This document shows, piece after piece, positions 1 to 9,728 of a DNA stretch of 64,000 nt. Made by a program: the position numbers and the translations under genes. The DNA comes from Bradyrhizobium sp. CCBAU 51765 (GTDB lineage Bacteria > Pseudomonadota > Alphaproteobacteria > Rhizobiales > Xanthobacteraceae). Below the pieces are notes generated by a model. The model was not told the origin of the DNA. It worked only from the letters and a program-made list of their open reading frames with translations, and searched no databases. How positions within the stretch are numbered: position 1 is the stretch's first letter; each line of letters begins with the position of its first letter. The stretch is from assembly GCF_015291725.1 (NCBI RefSeq), contig NZ_CP030038.1, forward strand, positions 930,001 to 994,000. The letters run 5' to 3'.

Positions 1-142
1 GGTTGAGGCGGAATGGCAGTTTCAGCCGCGCCCACAGCACGCCGGGTCTGATCTCCACGACCTCTTCGGGGCCGGGGTGTTGTTCCCAGGGGTAGCGCAG
101 GGCCTCGGCCGAGGACTGTGCGATGTCGGTTTTTGAGCTCAT
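1..142 (-). CDS. MBL-fold metallo-hydrolase, N-terminal part (cut by window edge)
   Basis: The frame starts with ATG at 142 and runs off the left edge, giving about 47 residues. The visible part includes ALRYPWEQHPGPEEVVEI and then GVLWARLKLPFRLN. The second stretch matches the usual opening of alphaproteobacterial metallo-beta-lactamase-fold hydrolases, where the first strand precedes an INLWLL segment. The HxHxDH metal motif would lie outside the window, so the assignment rests on the N-terminus only. The enzyme is probably cytoplasmic, as no signal peptide is seen. The substrate is unknown. Confidence 0.6.
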   Translation of the reverse strand, partial: MSSKTDIAQSSAEALRYPWEQHPGPEEVVEIRPGVLWARLKLPFRLN

Positions 143-379
143 GCTACCCGCTTAAACCCAGCGCGCGCAGGGCGCCAGCCGAAAAAGCACGCATGGCGGG
201 CGCCGCATGGCCGTCATACCGGCCGTGTTTTCCGCCTCCCGGTTTGAAGTCGCCAAAACATGCCTTCATTCCGGGGCGCGCGTAAGCGCGACCTCAGGTG
301 CGCGATTGCGCACCTGAGAATCCGAAGATCGTGGTGCGGGATCCCGGCGTCGCCGCTTCGAAAGTCGCCGGAAAGACGA

Positions 380-2536
380 TCAGGCCGCCCGCATGTCGTT
401 GAGGAACGCGTCGATTTCCCCGCGCAGCATATCGGCCTCGCGCCGGAGCGCGTCCGAGGCGCTCAGCACGTCGCCTGCCGCAGCGCCCGCTTCGGCGGAC
501 GCAGTGGAGACGCCGACGATGTTGCTGGAGACTTCGCTGGTGCCGCCGGCGGCATGCTGGATGTTGCGGGCGATTTCGCGCGTGGCGGCGCCCTGTTCCT
601 CGACCGCGGCTGCGATTGTCGTGGTGACGTCGTTGATCTCGCCGATGATCCGGCCGATGCCCTGGATGGCGCCGACCGCAGAGGTCGTGACCTCTTGCAT
701 GCTGGCGATCTGGGTGCGGATCTCGTCCGTCGCCTTGGCGGTCTGGCTCGCCAGGCTCTTCACTTCGGAGGCCACCACGGCGAAGCCGCGGCCGGCCTCG
801 CCTGCGCGCGCGGCCTCGATGGTCGCGTTGAGCGCGAGCAGGTTGGTCTGCGAGGCGATGGTCTGGATCAGGTCGACGACAACGCTGATGCGGCTCGCGC
901 TGTCGGCGAGGCTCTGCACGGTAGCGTCGGTCGCTCCCGCTTCGTCGACCGCCTTCTTGGCGATCTCGGCGGAGGTCACGACCTGGCGGCTGATCTCCTG
1001 GATCGAGGAGGACAGCTGCTCGGTGCCGGCCGACACGGTCTGCACATTGACAGACGTTTCCTCAGCGGCGGAGGCGACTGCGTTCACGAGCGCGTTGGAC
1101 TGGTCGGCGGTGTTCGACATGCTCTGCGCGGTCGATTGCATCGAATTGGCCGACTGCGCGAGATTGTCGAGCGCCGAGCGCACCGTGCTTTCGAATTCGG
1201 CGATCTTCGCTTCCATGCGCGTGGCACGCTCGGTCTTGGCGATACGGTCCCTGTCCTGCTCGCTCGCCAGCGCGCGGGCCTCGATCATGCTCTCCCGGAA
1301 CACTTGCAGCGTGTTCGCCATCACCGAGATCTCGTCGTTGTGGTTCTTCGAGCGGTAGATGTCGGTTTCGAGGTCGCCGTTCGCGAGCAGCTGCATCGAC
1401 TGATGCAGGGCGCCGATCCGGCGCAGGATGCTGCGGCCGACATAGAGCCACACGAACAGCGCCGAGCCGACCAGCATCAACGCGCCCATCGCCAGCATGA
1501 CCGACGTCGCGAGCGAAATCTCCTGCCGCGCCTGGAAGGTCGAGGCGTTGGTCTCCTTCTGCACGCCGTCGACGAGCTGCTGCACGCTGATGCCGAGACC
1601 GACATTGAGCTTGCGGGTCTCGTCCAGGATGGTCTGGCCATAGTCGATGGAGTCGAGCTCCTTCTCGCGCAGATTGAACACGCCGGTCTTGCCGGTGCCG
1701 AGCGCGAGCAGCTTTTCCGCCGTTTCGCGCAGCATCTTGTTGCCCTGGTTGTCCGGCAGCAGGTCGAGGTTGGAGCGCAGGCGTCCCTGCGCGGTCTTGA
1801 ACTCCTTCTGGATGTCGTCGAGCTTGTCGCTCGTGTTCGCCGACAGCGCCGCGCTCATGTTGGCGGCGGCGAGATTGCCGCTGGCGACGACGTTGCCGAG
1901 CTGGCCGACGGTCTGCGCGGCGTCGGTCGCGTCTGCGGCTGACAGGTCGGCTGAACCGAGGATGGCGTTGACACGGGTCTGCGCGTCCAGCATCGCCGGG
2001 CTTGCGGCGCCGACGAACGCGCCCTGCGCGCTGCGAAGGGCGTCATATTGCTTGTCGTGGAGGGCCGCGATATCGAGCCGTTCGCGGGCGGCCTTCGCCA
2101 GGCTCTGAGCCGCCTCGTTGATGCTCTTCATCGTGTCGCTGAGGCCGGAAACGACGCTCTTGTCGCCGCCGTGCTCAATGATTTCGTTGAGCTTCTGCTG
2201 CGTCTGCTCCTGCAATTCCTTGAGCTTCTTGGTGCGCTCGCTCAGGGCGTCCTCGCTTTGCGCCGCCAGCAGGGCAGGCCCCTGGGCCGCAAGGCTGGCG
2301 CTCAGGGCCGACAGTTGCAGGCTGGCGGCAAGGCGCGGAATGTCCCGCCCGCTCAGTTCGGTCATGCGTCCGCCGAGATTCTGCAGCGCCAGGCCCGCGC
2401 CGGCCGCGATCACGAGGCCCATGCCCGCGATCACTGCGAAGGCCGCGAACAGGCTGCCGCGCACGCCCCATTTCGGCATTCTGAAACGAGGACGGAAACG
2501 GCCAAGGAAACGGCCAAGGCCCAGACGGATCGCCAT
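380..2536 (-). CDS. Methyl-accepting chemotaxis protein
   Basis: A 718-residue chemoreceptor that senses a ligand and controls CheA at the inner membrane. A cytoplasmic basic N-terminus precedes TM1 (about residues 27-50). A long helical sensor region spans about 52-340. TM2 is at 341-366, followed by a HAMP domain to about 420 and the signalling coiled coil. The hairpin tip is unmistakable at about 557-595, with [20 protein letters not shown] followed by [13 protein letters not shown]. The start at 2536 is chosen because GGGGG lies 8 bases upstream and the N-terminus reads MAIRLGLGR; the frame stays open further upstream but that stretch looks non-coding. No che genes are adjacent, so this is an orphan receptor. 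The ligand cannot be inferred. Confidence 0.93.
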   Translation of the reverse strand: MAIRLGLGRFLGRFRPRFRMPKWGVRGSLFAAFAVIAGMGLVIAAGAGLALQNLGGRMTELSGRDIPRLAASLQLSALSASLAAQGPALLAAQSEDALSERTKKLKELQEQTQQKLNEIIEHGGDKSVVSGLSDTMKSINEAAQSLAKAARERLDIAALHDKQYDALRSAQGAFVGAASPAMLDAQTRVNAILGSADLSAADATDAAQTVGQLGNVVASGNLAAANMSAALSANTSDKLDDIQKEFKTAQGRLRSNLDLLPDNQGNKMLRETAEKLLALGTGKTGVFNLREKELDSIDYGQTILDETRKLNVGLGISVQQLVDGVQKETNASTFQARQEISLATSVMLAMGALMLVGSALFVWLYVGRSILRRIGALHQSMQLLANGDLETDIYRSKNHNDEISVMANTLQVFRESMIEARALASEQDRDRIAKTERATRMEAKIAEFESTVRSALDNLAQSANSMQSTAQSMSNTADQSNALVNAVASAAEETSVNVQTVSAGTEQLSSSIQEISRQVVTSAEIAKKAVDEAGATDATVQSLADSASRISVVVDLIQTIASQTNLLALNATIEAARAGEAGRGFAVVASEVKSLASQTAKATDEIRTQIASMQEVTTSAVGAIQGIGRIIGEINDVTTTIAAAVEEQGAATREIARNIQHAAGGTSEVSSNIVGVSTASAEAGAAAGDVLSASDALRREADMLRGEIDAFLNDMRAA

Positions 2537-2640
2537 CGAAATTCCCCCAATGTTCTTGCTTCTGTTTGTGAGCGCAGTATCGGCAGCACCGGTTAAAAAA
2601 TCGCACTTGGCACAATTGGTTGCGCATGTTCCGCAGAGCG

Positions 2641-2674
2641 AAAAAAGAAGGGCCGGCAACGAGGCCGGCCCTTC
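2641..2674 (-). terminator. Rho-independent terminator of the outer-membrane protein gene
   Basis: A perfect 11-bp stem (2664-2674 with 2647-2657) encloses a 6-base loop. Read on the minus strand it is followed by six T residues (A run at 2641-2646). It lies 26 bases past the stop of the beta-barrel gene at 2700. It would also shield the chemoreceptor gene from read-through. Confidence 0.88.
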
Positions 2675-2699
2675 ATCGTGATAAGGTTTTGATAACCGG

Positions 2700-3425
2700 T
2701 CAGTAGGGCCCGACCGCCGAGCCAGCCCAGTTGAAGCGGTAGTTGACGCCTGCCTTGAAGGTATGGTCGTCGGTGGTGAAGTTGCCGGTGCCCACCAGCG
2801 GCCCCGCCGTGAAGTGCGCATCGCCGAAATTGTAGTACTGGTACTCGGCCTTGGCCGACCAGTTCGGAGCGAACATGTATTCCAGGCCGGCGCCGACGGT
2901 GTAGCCGTTGCGGTGATCGCCATCGATGATGAAGCCGGTCGGCACGCCGCCCACAGTCACCTTCTCGTTGTTGTCCGAATAGGCGTAGCCGCCCTTCACG
3001 TACAACAGGCCGGGGCCCCAGGTATAGCCGACGCGGCCGGTGATCGAGCCGAGGCCGCGCTGGTCATTGGTATAGGCGATGCCGCCCGGAAACACTGCGC
3101 CGACGCTGCCCGTGAGCCAGGAATACTGGCCTTCGACGCCGACCACGAAATTCGGGTTGAACTGCCAGTCCGCGCCGACCTGCACGCCGCCGAGGAAGCG
3201 GCCATTGCCGTTGCTGCCGGTGGAGAGGCCGTTAAAATTGTTGTCGCTGGAGAACGCGCCGCCGACATGGCCGCCGATATAGAAGCCGGTCCAATTGTAG
3301 ATCGGCGCGGCGTAGGCCGGCGCGGGCGACTTGTAGTAGCCGCGGTTGCCGAGGTCGGCGCCGACGGCCGGCGCAGCCGCGCCCACCACGAGCAGCGCCA
3401 CGGTCGCAAACAGAATCTTCTTCAT
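2700..3425 (-). CDS. Outer-membrane beta-barrel protein (Omp25/Omp31-like)
   Basis: A 241-residue secreted protein. Residues 1-22 form a typical Sec signal peptide ending VGA before [11 protein letters not shown]. The mature part reads [16 protein letters not shown], the hallmark opening of the small OmpA-like porins of rhizobia (Omp25/31 and RopB group). Alternating glycine and aromatic strands follow, and the C-terminus [13 protein letters not shown] is a classic last strand. The start at 3425 has GGAG upstream and gives the signal peptide; the longer frame from 3443 adds only six residues. It probably stabilises the outer membrane. A strong terminator follows the gene. Confidence 0.93.
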   Translation of the reverse strand: MKKILFATVALLVVGAAAPAVGADLGNRGYYKSPAPAYAAPIYNWTGFYIGGHVGGAFSSDNNFNGLSTGSNGNGRFLGGVQVGADWQFNPNFVVGVEGQYSWLTGSVGAVFPGGIAYTNDQRGLGSITGRVGYTWGPGLLYVKGGYAYSDNNEKVTVGGVPTGFIIDGDHRNGYTVGAGLEYMFAPNWSAKAEYQYYNFGDAHFTAGPLVGTGNFTTDDHTFKAGVNYRFNWAGSAVGPY

Positions 3426-3651
3426 CGTCTTGAACTCCAACACGTAAGGTCCCCGGCAGGCGCGCTTTCCTGCGCCGTCGTTGGTTTTGCAGATAGCTCG
3501 CTTTTGATGAAAATGCTGTCACATGCGTGGCACAGCGACAGCCAACCTAACTTGTTGGGCTGTAAATGATTTTCGTGCTTAATGGCGGCTTAAGAAGTGG
3601 TGAAGGAAAGCTTAACTCCGCGCATCGCAGGTAACTTGCGCGCGCCTCTTG

Positions 3652-3972
3652 TTAACCAAGACGCCGCCGCACCTCATCGCGCATCTGTTCGCGAAAGGCC
3701 GCGCGCTTTGCCGGCCGGTCTTCCTCGCGCACGTCATGACGATCGAAGATGTCGAATTTCTCCAGGATCGGATAGCGCTCGCTCGCCATTGCAAGCACGC
3801 GCAGAACCCTGGTCGCCGCCGGCGTCGGGCCACTGACCTCCCAGCGCCGGATGGTGTCGGCGCCACCCTTCTCCGGCAATCCGCACAGCTTCGCCATATC
3901 GGCCGCCGAGAGCTTTCGCTCGAGGGCATCGGAGAGGTCGTTGCGAAGCTGCTTCAGTTCGGGGCCGGTCAT
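3652..3972 (-). CDS. Small helix-turn-helix protein
   Basis: A 106-residue cytoplasmic protein reading MTGPELKQLRNDLSDALERK, then LSAADMAKLCGLPEKGGADT and IRRWEVSGPTP. This is the pattern of an XRE-like helix-turn-helix in which the second helix carries IRRWE. The C-terminal half is highly charged (REEDRPAKRAAFREQMRDE). ATG at 3972 is preferred over TTG at 4005 because it begins directly at the HTH fold and has GGA upstream. No partner gene is obvious; it stands between the outer-membrane protein and the AEC transporter. Its target is unknown. Confidence 0.7.
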   Translation of the reverse strand: MTGPELKQLRNDLSDALERKLSAADMAKLCGLPEKGGADTIRRWEVSGPTPAATRVLRVLAMASERYPILEKFDIFDRHDVREEDRPAKRAAFREQMRDEVRRRLG

Positions 3973-4157
3973 GCTGCTCGCGTCCAGGGAAGTGGCTGAA
4001 CGCAATGCACTAGCGCTGATTCGGGTCCATCCGAAGGCGGCGGGTGCGCGTGCCCCGCGCTCCGTCTTGAAATTGGCCCTCGGTCGGCGTGTCCAACTCG
4101 GTCCCCTCCTGCAGCTATACTACGAGATAGAGAGCGAGGCGGGACCCCGGTGGCCGA

Positions 4158-5099
4158 TCAACCCGTGCCACTCACCAGTCCGGAGAGCAGATAGAGCGCG
4201 ATCAGCAATGTCGCGACCGACAGCATCGTCGTGATCGAGACCGTGGCCGCAACCAGCTTCTCCTCCACCTTGTGCTCATGCGCGAGGACATACACGGTTT
4301 TCGCCGTCGGTACGGCGGCGCAGACGACCGCCGCAACCGTGTACAGAGGGTTGAGGCCCATGACGGCGCAGAGTCCGTACACGATGAGCGGCATGACCAC
4401 CAGTTTCACCGCCGCGAGTGCAAACGACGCTTTCAGGTTGGATCGCAGGCCCTCGACGGACAGGCCGAGCCCGATGGCAAACAGCGCGCACGGCGTGAGC
4501 GCGGCAGCGATCATGTTGAGGTAGGCCGCGACCGGCGCCGGAATCGGCAATCCCGTTATCGCCCACGCAAGGCCGATGAACGTCGACAGCACCATGGGAT
4601 TGAACAGGATTTGCTTTGCCAGTCCCGTAGAAAACGCGGACCGCCCGCGAGAATCGCGCTTTTCCAGCAGGATCACCGTGATCGGAAACATCACGGCGGC
4701 CACGAACACCGTCGCGACAGCCGCGGGCAGGACGGCGGGTTGGCCGTAGATTGCATGCAGGATCGGCAGCGCGACGAATCCGGTGTTGGTCATCGCGGCT
4801 GCCATCCCATGGATGGTGCTGCTGGCGAGATCGTGTTTGCCACCCGTGCGGACCGGCAGGAACACCAGGGCGAAGCAGATGAGTGAGCCGCCGCCGAATG
4901 CGAGCAGAAAGCGCCATTCCAACAGATTGCGCGCCGGCTCCTGGGCGATCGTGACGATCAGCAGCGCCGGCATCGCCACGTTGTAGGCAAAGTGGACCAG
5001 GGCATCGGCAAGCGAGCGGGAGAGATAGCCAATCTCGCCCGCGAGCCAGCCGGTGACGATGATCGCGAATACGGGAAGAACGAGGCTGGCGACCTCCAT
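4158..5099 (-). CDS. AEC-family transporter
   Basis: A 313-residue integral inner-membrane protein with about ten hydrophobic segments in two halves. It begins MEVASLVLPVFAIIVTGWLA, the usual start of the auxin-efflux-carrier family of secondary transporters, and contains the family-like stretches YNVAMPALLIVTIA and TGFVALPILHAIYG. Members often move malate, malonate or other organic acids; the substrate here cannot be told. ATG at 5099 has GGGGGAA upstream. No neighbouring enzyme points to a substrate. Confidence 0.9.
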   Translation of the reverse strand: MEVASLVLPVFAIIVTGWLAGEIGYLSRSLADALVHFAYNVAMPALLIVTIAQEPARNLLEWRFLLAFGGGSLICFALVFLPVRTGGKHDLASSTIHGMAAAMTNTGFVALPILHAIYGQPAVLPAAVATVFVAAVMFPITVILLEKRDSRGRSAFSTGLAKQILFNPMVLSTFIGLAWAITGLPIPAPVAAYLNMIAAALTPCALFAIGLGLSVEGLRSNLKASFALAAVKLVVMPLIVYGLCAVMGLNPLYTVAAVVCAAVPTAKTVYVLAHEHKVEEKLVAATVSITTMLSVATLLIALYLLSGLVSGTG

Positions 5100-5308
5100 C
5101 CGGCTTCCCCCTTGCTGCCAATGGCCGCAACAAGAGGTTACTCCGGGAATGGAGCGACGTCACTGCCCAACGTTCAGCGAGGAGCAGGCTTAGTGGCGTG
5201 TCCCGGACGCGCGAAGCGCAAGCCGAGACCCAGGAGCTGCAAGACTCGGCGCTGCGATGCGTCCGGGGCTCGAGAACGGCTTACTCCGCCGAATCGAGAC
5301 GCCCCGGC

Positions 5309-5518
5309 TTAGATTCCACGGGCGGTCTGTTGACCGATCACGCAGCGCCATCCAGCGAGTCGTTCGGCCGGATGCTGGTTCATCCATTCGGCGAGTTGCG
5401 GCGCACCCATCAGGCAGGACTGCACCGAGATTTGCGCAAAGTCCGATGTGGTGACGATCTGCTCGTGACAATTGGCGGGAGAGGCTAGACTGCAAAGCAC
5501 GGCGATGATCTTGATCAC
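5309..5518 (-). CDS. Small conserved Bradyrhizobium-type protein, function unknown
   Basis: A 69-residue product beginning MIKIIAVLCSLASPANCHEQ and containing QSCLMGAPQLAEWMNQHP. I recognise this type as a small protein widespread in bradyrhizobia, but no function is known to me. The first 17 residues are hydrophobic and could act as an export signal. It has three cysteines. The gene begins 6 bases after the stop of the small gene at 5525-5692, so the two are probably co-transcribed. Confidence 0.72.
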   Translation of the reverse strand: MIKIIAVLCSLASPANCHEQIVTTSDFAQISVQSCLMGAPQLAEWMNQHPAERLAGWRCVIGQQTARGI

Positions 5519-5524
5519 GATACG

Positions 5525-5692
5525 TTACTCCCCGTCGCGACCGATGAACGTGCGACCGATCGCCGGTTCGTCCTGCGCCTCGCCGGCCGAGTCCGCCGGA
5601 GGAAAGATGCTGTCGTAGATGGCGCGCGCCTCCTGGATGAGACGCGCTCGCTCGCGCTCGGATTTCGAGACAAATCGAATGACTTCGCCCAT
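5525..5692 (-). CDS. Small conserved protein, function unknown
   Basis: A 55-residue protein reading MGEVIRFVSKSERERARLIQ followed by EARAIYDSIFPPAD. ATG at 5692 is chosen over the start at 5710 because GGGAG lies 8 bases upstream. This N-terminal pattern (MGEVIRFVSKSERERARLI) is one I associate with short proteins of Bradyrhizobium. It is charged and probably helical, with no membrane segment. It heads a two-gene unit with 5309-5518. Confidence 0.72.
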   Translation of the reverse strand: MGEVIRFVSKSERERARLIQEARAIYDSIFPPADSAGEAQDEPAIGRTFIGRDGE

Positions 5693-5710
5693 GGTGGCTC
5701 CCAATCTCAA

Positions 5711-6053
5711 CTCATGAGTCTGTCATGAGATGACGCAAAACATTCAATCCTGATCTATGGTGCCGCCGTCGACCTTGAAGCGGCTTGGCGGTCACGACCG
5801 AATAAAAAGCGCGTGACCGCACATCCCAACGTCCCGGTGTTCTTGTTGGGTTGCAAGGCCGGTCTACCACTTCATGTCAGTTGCGCAGCTCCAGCAGCCG
5901 AGCGGGGGAATGCTTGTGTCGGCCTGTCCTTGCGCCCGTCGGCAAGGAAAGTCTCACGAAGCAAATGCTGCCGAAGCGAATATGTTTCGCCTCTTGCGGC
6001 GTGCAAGTTTTTGGAACGATCTCGAAATTCGGTGCATGCGCCCGGCCGGTCTC
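5711..6053. other. Intergenic region with one inverted repeat
   Basis: No convincing gene is seen. A 9-bp inverted repeat (5788-5796 with 5812-5820, GCGGTCACG arms, 15-base loop) lies upstream of the small gene at 5692. It could be an operator or a weak hairpin. The rest shows no coding pattern. Confidence 0.4.
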
Positions 6054-7673
6054 TCAGGCCGCCGGCGCTTGCTCCTTTCGTCCCGGCACCGCCGCGAGCA
6101 GCTCGCGCGTATAGGCATGCTCGGGCGCGGCGAACAGTTGCGCGGTCGGCTTCAGCTCGACGATCGCGCCGCGTTGCATTACCGCGATGCGGTCGCAGAT
6201 CTGGGCTGCGACGCGCAGATCGTGGGTGATGAACAGCATCGAGAGGCCGAGACGCGCCTTGAGGTCTTCGAGCAGCTTCAACACCTGCGCCTGCACCGAG
6301 ACGTCGAGTGCGGAGACGGCCTCGTCGGCGACGATGATCTCCGGCTCGAGCGCAAGCGCGCGCGCAATGCCGATGCGCTGACGCTGGCCGCCGGAGAATT
6401 CGTGCGGATAGCGTTCGAGCGCGCCGGCGTCCAGGCCGACCATCCTGAGAAGATCGCGGGCGCGGTCGAACGCGACCTTCGGATCGACGCCGGCCGCGAT
6501 CGGGCCGTCGGCGATGATGTGACCGATCTTGCGGCGCGGATTGAGCGAGGCGAATGGATCCTGAAAGATCATCTGGATGCGATGACGCTCGGCGCGCAGC
6601 GCCTTGCCGGAAAGCGAGGTCAGGTCGGTCTCACCGATCCGCACCGTGCCGCGGTCGGCCTCGATCAGCCGCATCACCAGGCGCGCCACGGACGATTTGC
6701 CCGAGCCGGATTCGCCGACCAGGCCGAGCGTCTCGCCCTTGAGGATGTTGAAATTGACCGCGCGCGCCGCATCGACGCGGCGGTCCTCGCGAAACCAGCC
6801 GCCCGAGGTGACGTAGGTCTTGTCCAGCCCGATCACCTCGACGGCCCTGGCCCGATCGTCGAGAGGAGCGCGCGCCGGCGGATCCATCGACGGCACCGCG
6901 GCGAGCAGCGCCTTGGTGTAGTCGTGCTGCGGCGCGCTGAAGACGGTCGCGGCGGGACCTTCCTCGACGACCTTGCCGTGCCTGAGCACCACGACCTGGT
7001 CGGCAATGTCGGCGACGACGCCGAAATCATGGGTGATGAACATCACCGCCATGTTGCGGTTGCGCTGGAGATTGCGGATCAGCTTCAGGATCTGCGCCTG
7101 CGTGGTGACGTCGAGCGCGGTCGTCGGCTCGTCCGCGACCAGCACGGCCGGCTCGAGCGCGAGCGCCATTGCGATCATGGCGCGCTGGCGCTGGCCGCCG
7201 GAGAGCTGGTGCGGGTAGGCGCGCACGATTCGTTCCGGGTCGGGCAGGCCGACTTCGCGTGCCAATGCAAGCGCCCTCGCGCGGCGCTCCCTCGGCGTCA
7301 GCAGGCCGTGCGCCTCGAACATCTCCGCCATCTGGTCGCCGATCCGCATCAAGGGATTGAGCGCCGTCATCGGCTCCTGGAAGATCATCGCGAGCCGGCG
7401 GCCGCGCAGATCGCGCCAGCCGTCGTCGTCGAGCTTGAGCAGGTCGCGGCCCTCGAACATGATCTCGCCGGCCGTGACGTCGACCGTATCGGGCAAGAGG
7501 CCCATCAGCGCGTGCGCGCACATCGATTTGCCGGAACCGGATTCGCCGACCACGCAGACGATCTTGCCGGCCCGCAGGTCCAGCGAGATGCCGTCGACGG
7601 CGTACGGCCGTTCGGCGCTCTTGGGCAGCGCGATCCGCAGGTTCTTGATGGAGACGGTGGCGGGCGCGGTCAT
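6054..7673 (-). CDS. Oligopeptide/dipeptide-type ABC transporter, fused double ATP-binding protein
   Basis: A 539-residue cytoplasmic ATPase with two complete nucleotide-binding halves, equivalent to DppD and DppF fused. Half 1 has Walker A GESGSGKS at 43-50 and signature LSGGQRQRAMIAMA. Half 2 repeats GESGSGKS and has FSGGQRQRIGIARA. Each half carries the D-loop region and the LxFITHDxxV H-loop (MLFITHDLRVAA in half 2). It powers the permeases encoded just upstream in the same operon; its ATG at 7673 lies 1 base after the permease stop. The longer frame from 7727 overlaps that permease and has no advantage. The substrate is probably a peptide or similar solute, not defined by sequence. Confidence 0.95.
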   Translation of the reverse strand: MTAPATVSIKNLRIALPKSAERPYAVDGISLDLRAGKIVCVVGESGSGKSMCAHALMGLLPDTVDVTAGEIMFEGRDLLKLDDDGWRDLRGRRLAMIFQEPMTALNPLMRIGDQMAEMFEAHGLLTPRERRARALALAREVGLPDPERIVRAYPHQLSGGQRQRAMIAMALALEPAVLVADEPTTALDVTTQAQILKLIRNLQRNRNMAVMFITHDFGVVADIADQVVVLRHGKVVEEGPAATVFSAPQHDYTKALLAAVPSMDPPARAPLDDRARAVEVIGLDKTYVTSGGWFREDRRVDAARAVNFNILKGETLGLVGESGSGKSSVARLVMRLIEADRGTVRIGETDLTSLSGKALRAERHRIQMIFQDPFASLNPRRKIGHIIADGPIAAGVDPKVAFDRARDLLRMVGLDAGALERYPHEFSGGQRQRIGIARALALEPEIIVADEAVSALDVSVQAQVLKLLEDLKARLGLSMLFITHDLRVAAQICDRIAVMQRGAIVELKPTAQLFAAPEHAYTRELLAAVPGRKEQAPAA

Positions 7674-7674
7674 G

Positions 7675-8514
7675 TCAGCGTCCCTCGCGCGAGAGGCGCG
7701 GATTGAGCGCGTCGTTGAGGCCTTCACCGATCAGATTGAGGCCGAGCACCGAGATCAGGATGGCGATGCCGGGAAACACCGTGATCCACCACGCCTGGCG
7801 GATCACGGTGCGGCCGGCGCCGACCATGTAGCCCCAGGAAATCAGGTTGGGATCGCCGAGGCCGAGGAACGACAGCGAGGATTCCAGGAGGATCGCGGTC
7901 GCCACCATCAGCGAGGCCAGCACGATCACGGGCGACAACGCGTTCGGCAGGATCTCGCGCAGGATGATCCAGCTGTTGCTCTGGCCGGTGACCACAGCGG
8001 CCTGGACATATTCGCGCGTGCGCAGCGACAGCACCTCGCCGCGGACGAGGCGGGCGACCGGCGGCCAGCTCACCACCGCGATCGAGGCGACGATCGAATA
8101 GATCGAGGGCTGCAGGATCGCCACCAGCACGATCGCGAGCGCGAAGCTCGGAATGGTCTGGAAGAACTCGGTGAAGCGCATCAGGGCGTCATCGACCTTG
8201 CCGCCGAAGTAACCGGCCATGGCGCCGATCGGCACGCCGACGATCAGTGCGACCAGCGTGGAGACGAGGCCGACCAGCAGCGACACCCGTGCGCCGAAGA
8301 TCATGCCGGCGAACACGTCGCGGCCGAGCGCGTCGGTGCCGAGCGGCACGGACGAGAGCGTGAAGGGCGGCAGGAACGGCCGCTGCACCATGCGCCACGG
8401 CGAGTTCGGGAACAGCATCGGCCCGAACACCGCGACGGAGATCGCAAGCAGGAGGATGATGAGCCCGATGACCCCGCTCGGGCTTTTCAGCATCGATTTC
8501 CAGAACTGTTTCAT
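7675..8514 (-). CDS. ABC transporter permease (DppC/OppC type)
   Basis: A 279-residue inner-membrane permease. It has the extended N-terminal helix (GVIGLIILLLAISVAVFGPM), the family segment PLGTDALGRDVFAGMIFGAR, and the EAA-loop region VVTGQSNSWIILREILPNAL that docks on the ATPase. About six transmembrane segments can be drawn. It overlaps the stop of the partner permease by 4 bases and runs directly into the double ATPase gene. This tight packing supports one operon. Confidence 0.94.
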   Translation of the reverse strand: MKQFWKSMLKSPSGVIGLIILLLAISVAVFGPMLFPNSPWRMVQRPFLPPFTLSSVPLGTDALGRDVFAGMIFGARVSLLVGLVSTLVALIVGVPIGAMAGYFGGKVDDALMRFTEFFQTIPSFALAIVLVAILQPSIYSIVASIAVVSWPPVARLVRGEVLSLRTREYVQAAVVTGQSNSWIILREILPNALSPVIVLASLMVATAILLESSLSFLGLGDPNLISWGYMVGAGRTVIRQAWWITVFPGIAILISVLGLNLIGEGLNDALNPRLSREGR

Positions 8515-9482
8515 GAGGCGAATTCGATGCGTGGGTCGACCAGCCGGTAGACCAGGTCGGTGATGAGGTTGAAGATCAGGACCATGGCGGAGCAGATCAC
8601 GAAGACGCCGAGCAGCAGATTGTAGTCCCGCTGCAGCAGCGCGTCGTACATCAGGCGCCCGATGCCCGGCCAGGCGAACACGGTCTCGGTGATGACGGCG
8701 CCGCCGATCAGCGTGCCCGAATGGACGCCGGCGAGCGTCACGACGGGAAGCAGCGCGTTGCGCAGCACGTGACGGCGCTGGATCACGGCGTCGGAGAGAC
8801 CTTTCGCACGCGCCGTCTTGACGAAGTCGAGCCGTTTCACCTCCAGCATCGAGGCGCGCGTCATGCGGGTATAGGTCGCCATGAAGAACAGGCCGAGGGT
8901 CATCGCCGGCATGATCAGATGCTTGGCGACATCGATCACATGGGCAAGGCCCGTATAGTTGCCGCCGACCGTGTCGTAGCCGAAGCTCGGCAGCCAGTCG
9001 AAGGTGACCGAGAACAGGAGGATGCCCATCAGCGCCACCCAGAAGATCGGCATGGCGTAGAAGATCAGCGCGAACACGGTGATGCCGGTGTCGAGGAAGG
9101 TGCCGGCAAAGCGCGCGGCGAAGGTGCCGAACAGGATGCCGAGCGCGAGCGAGATCGCGAAGGCGGTCAGTGTCAAGAGCAGCGTCGCCGGCAGCCGCTC
9201 GCCGATCAGCTTTGCGACCGGCGCCTGCTGGCGGAAGGAGAAGCCGAGGTCGAGGGTCGCGATGCCCTTGACGTAGATGAAGAGCTGCTCGGGCAGCGGC
9301 TTGTCGAGGCCGAACTTCTCCCGGAGCTGCTTGACGAAGACCTGATCGGTGGCCCCGGCCTCGCCCGCCATCACCACCGCGGGATCGCCGGGCGCGAGGC
9401 GAATCAGGAAGAAATTGAGGACGACGATCGCGAGCAGGACGATCACGCCCTTCACGACACGCTGGGCAACAAAGGAGAGCAT
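8511..9482 (-). CDS. ABC transporter permease (DppB/OppB type)
   Basis: A permease of 323 residues if started at ATG 9482 (MLSFVAQRVVKGVIVLLAIV), the usual opening of DppB proteins, followed by FFLIRLAPGDPAVVMAG. The EAA-like loop reads ARAKGLSDAVIQRRHVLRNA. An alternative ATG at 9524 adds 14 residues and has a purine-rich GGGAGAGGGAG just before it. That stretch is the arm of a repeat, so I prefer 9482 although its own ribosome site is weak. The gene overlaps the DppC-like gene by 4 bases and would form the channel with it. Confidence 0.9.
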   Translation of the reverse strand: MLSFVAQRVVKGVIVLLAIVVLNFFLIRLAPGDPAVVMAGEAGATDQVFVKQLREKFGLDKPLPEQLFIYVKGIATLDLGFSFRQQAPVAKLIGERLPATLLLTLTAFAISLALGILFGTFAARFAGTFLDTGITVFALIFYAMPIFWVALMGILLFSVTFDWLPSFGYDTVGGNYTGLAHVIDVAKHLIMPAMTLGLFFMATYTRMTRASMLEVKRLDFVKTARAKGLSDAVIQRRHVLRNALLPVVTLAGVHSGTLIGGAVITETVFAWPGIGRLMYDALLQRDYNLLLGVFVICSAMVLIFNLITDLVYRLVDPRIEFAS

Positions 9483-9532
9483 TTCAGATGGCGATCGGAT
9501 CAGGTTGAACGCAGCCAGAATCATGGTGCGCT

Positions 9533-9656
9533 CCCTCTCCCGCTTGCGGGAGAGGGCAGGGGAGAGGGTATTTCCGCAGAGAGGACGCCAAGAGGAGAAA
9601 GCTCTCTCCCGCCGCGCTCTGCGAGCGCGTCGACCTCCCCCGCAAGCGGGGGAGGT
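9533..9656. repeat. Two palindromic intergenic repeat units
   Basis: Two similar 11-bp palindromes flank about 75 bases. CCCTCTCCCGC/GCGGGAGAGGG (9533-9543 and 9546-9556) has a 2-base loop. ACCTCCCCCGC/GCGGGGGAGGT (9633-9643 and 9646-9656) has an AA loop. They look like REP-type elements of bradyrhizobia. They sit between the binding-protein gene and the first permease gene, where a hairpin could reduce downstream expression relative to the binding protein. Confidence 0.8.
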
Positions 9657-9728
9657 GCAGCGAGTTTGCGGCTCGATCGGAGGTCATGTGGCGGGAGCCA
9701 TCGCAGAAGGATCGGACGCGCATTGTGA

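Noticed and set aside
260..1942. 560-codon open frame on the plus strand
   Set aside because: It is the antisense shadow of the chemoreceptor gene in high-GC DNA; the minus-strand frame has full domain structure.
2606..2622. Sigma-54-like TGGCAC...TTGC near the chemoreceptor
   Set aside because: The GG-GC spacing is one base too long, and it points away from the gene.
5874..7706. 610-codon plus-strand open frame
   Set aside because: It mirrors the double ATPase gene, whose Walker A and signature motifs are on the minus strand.
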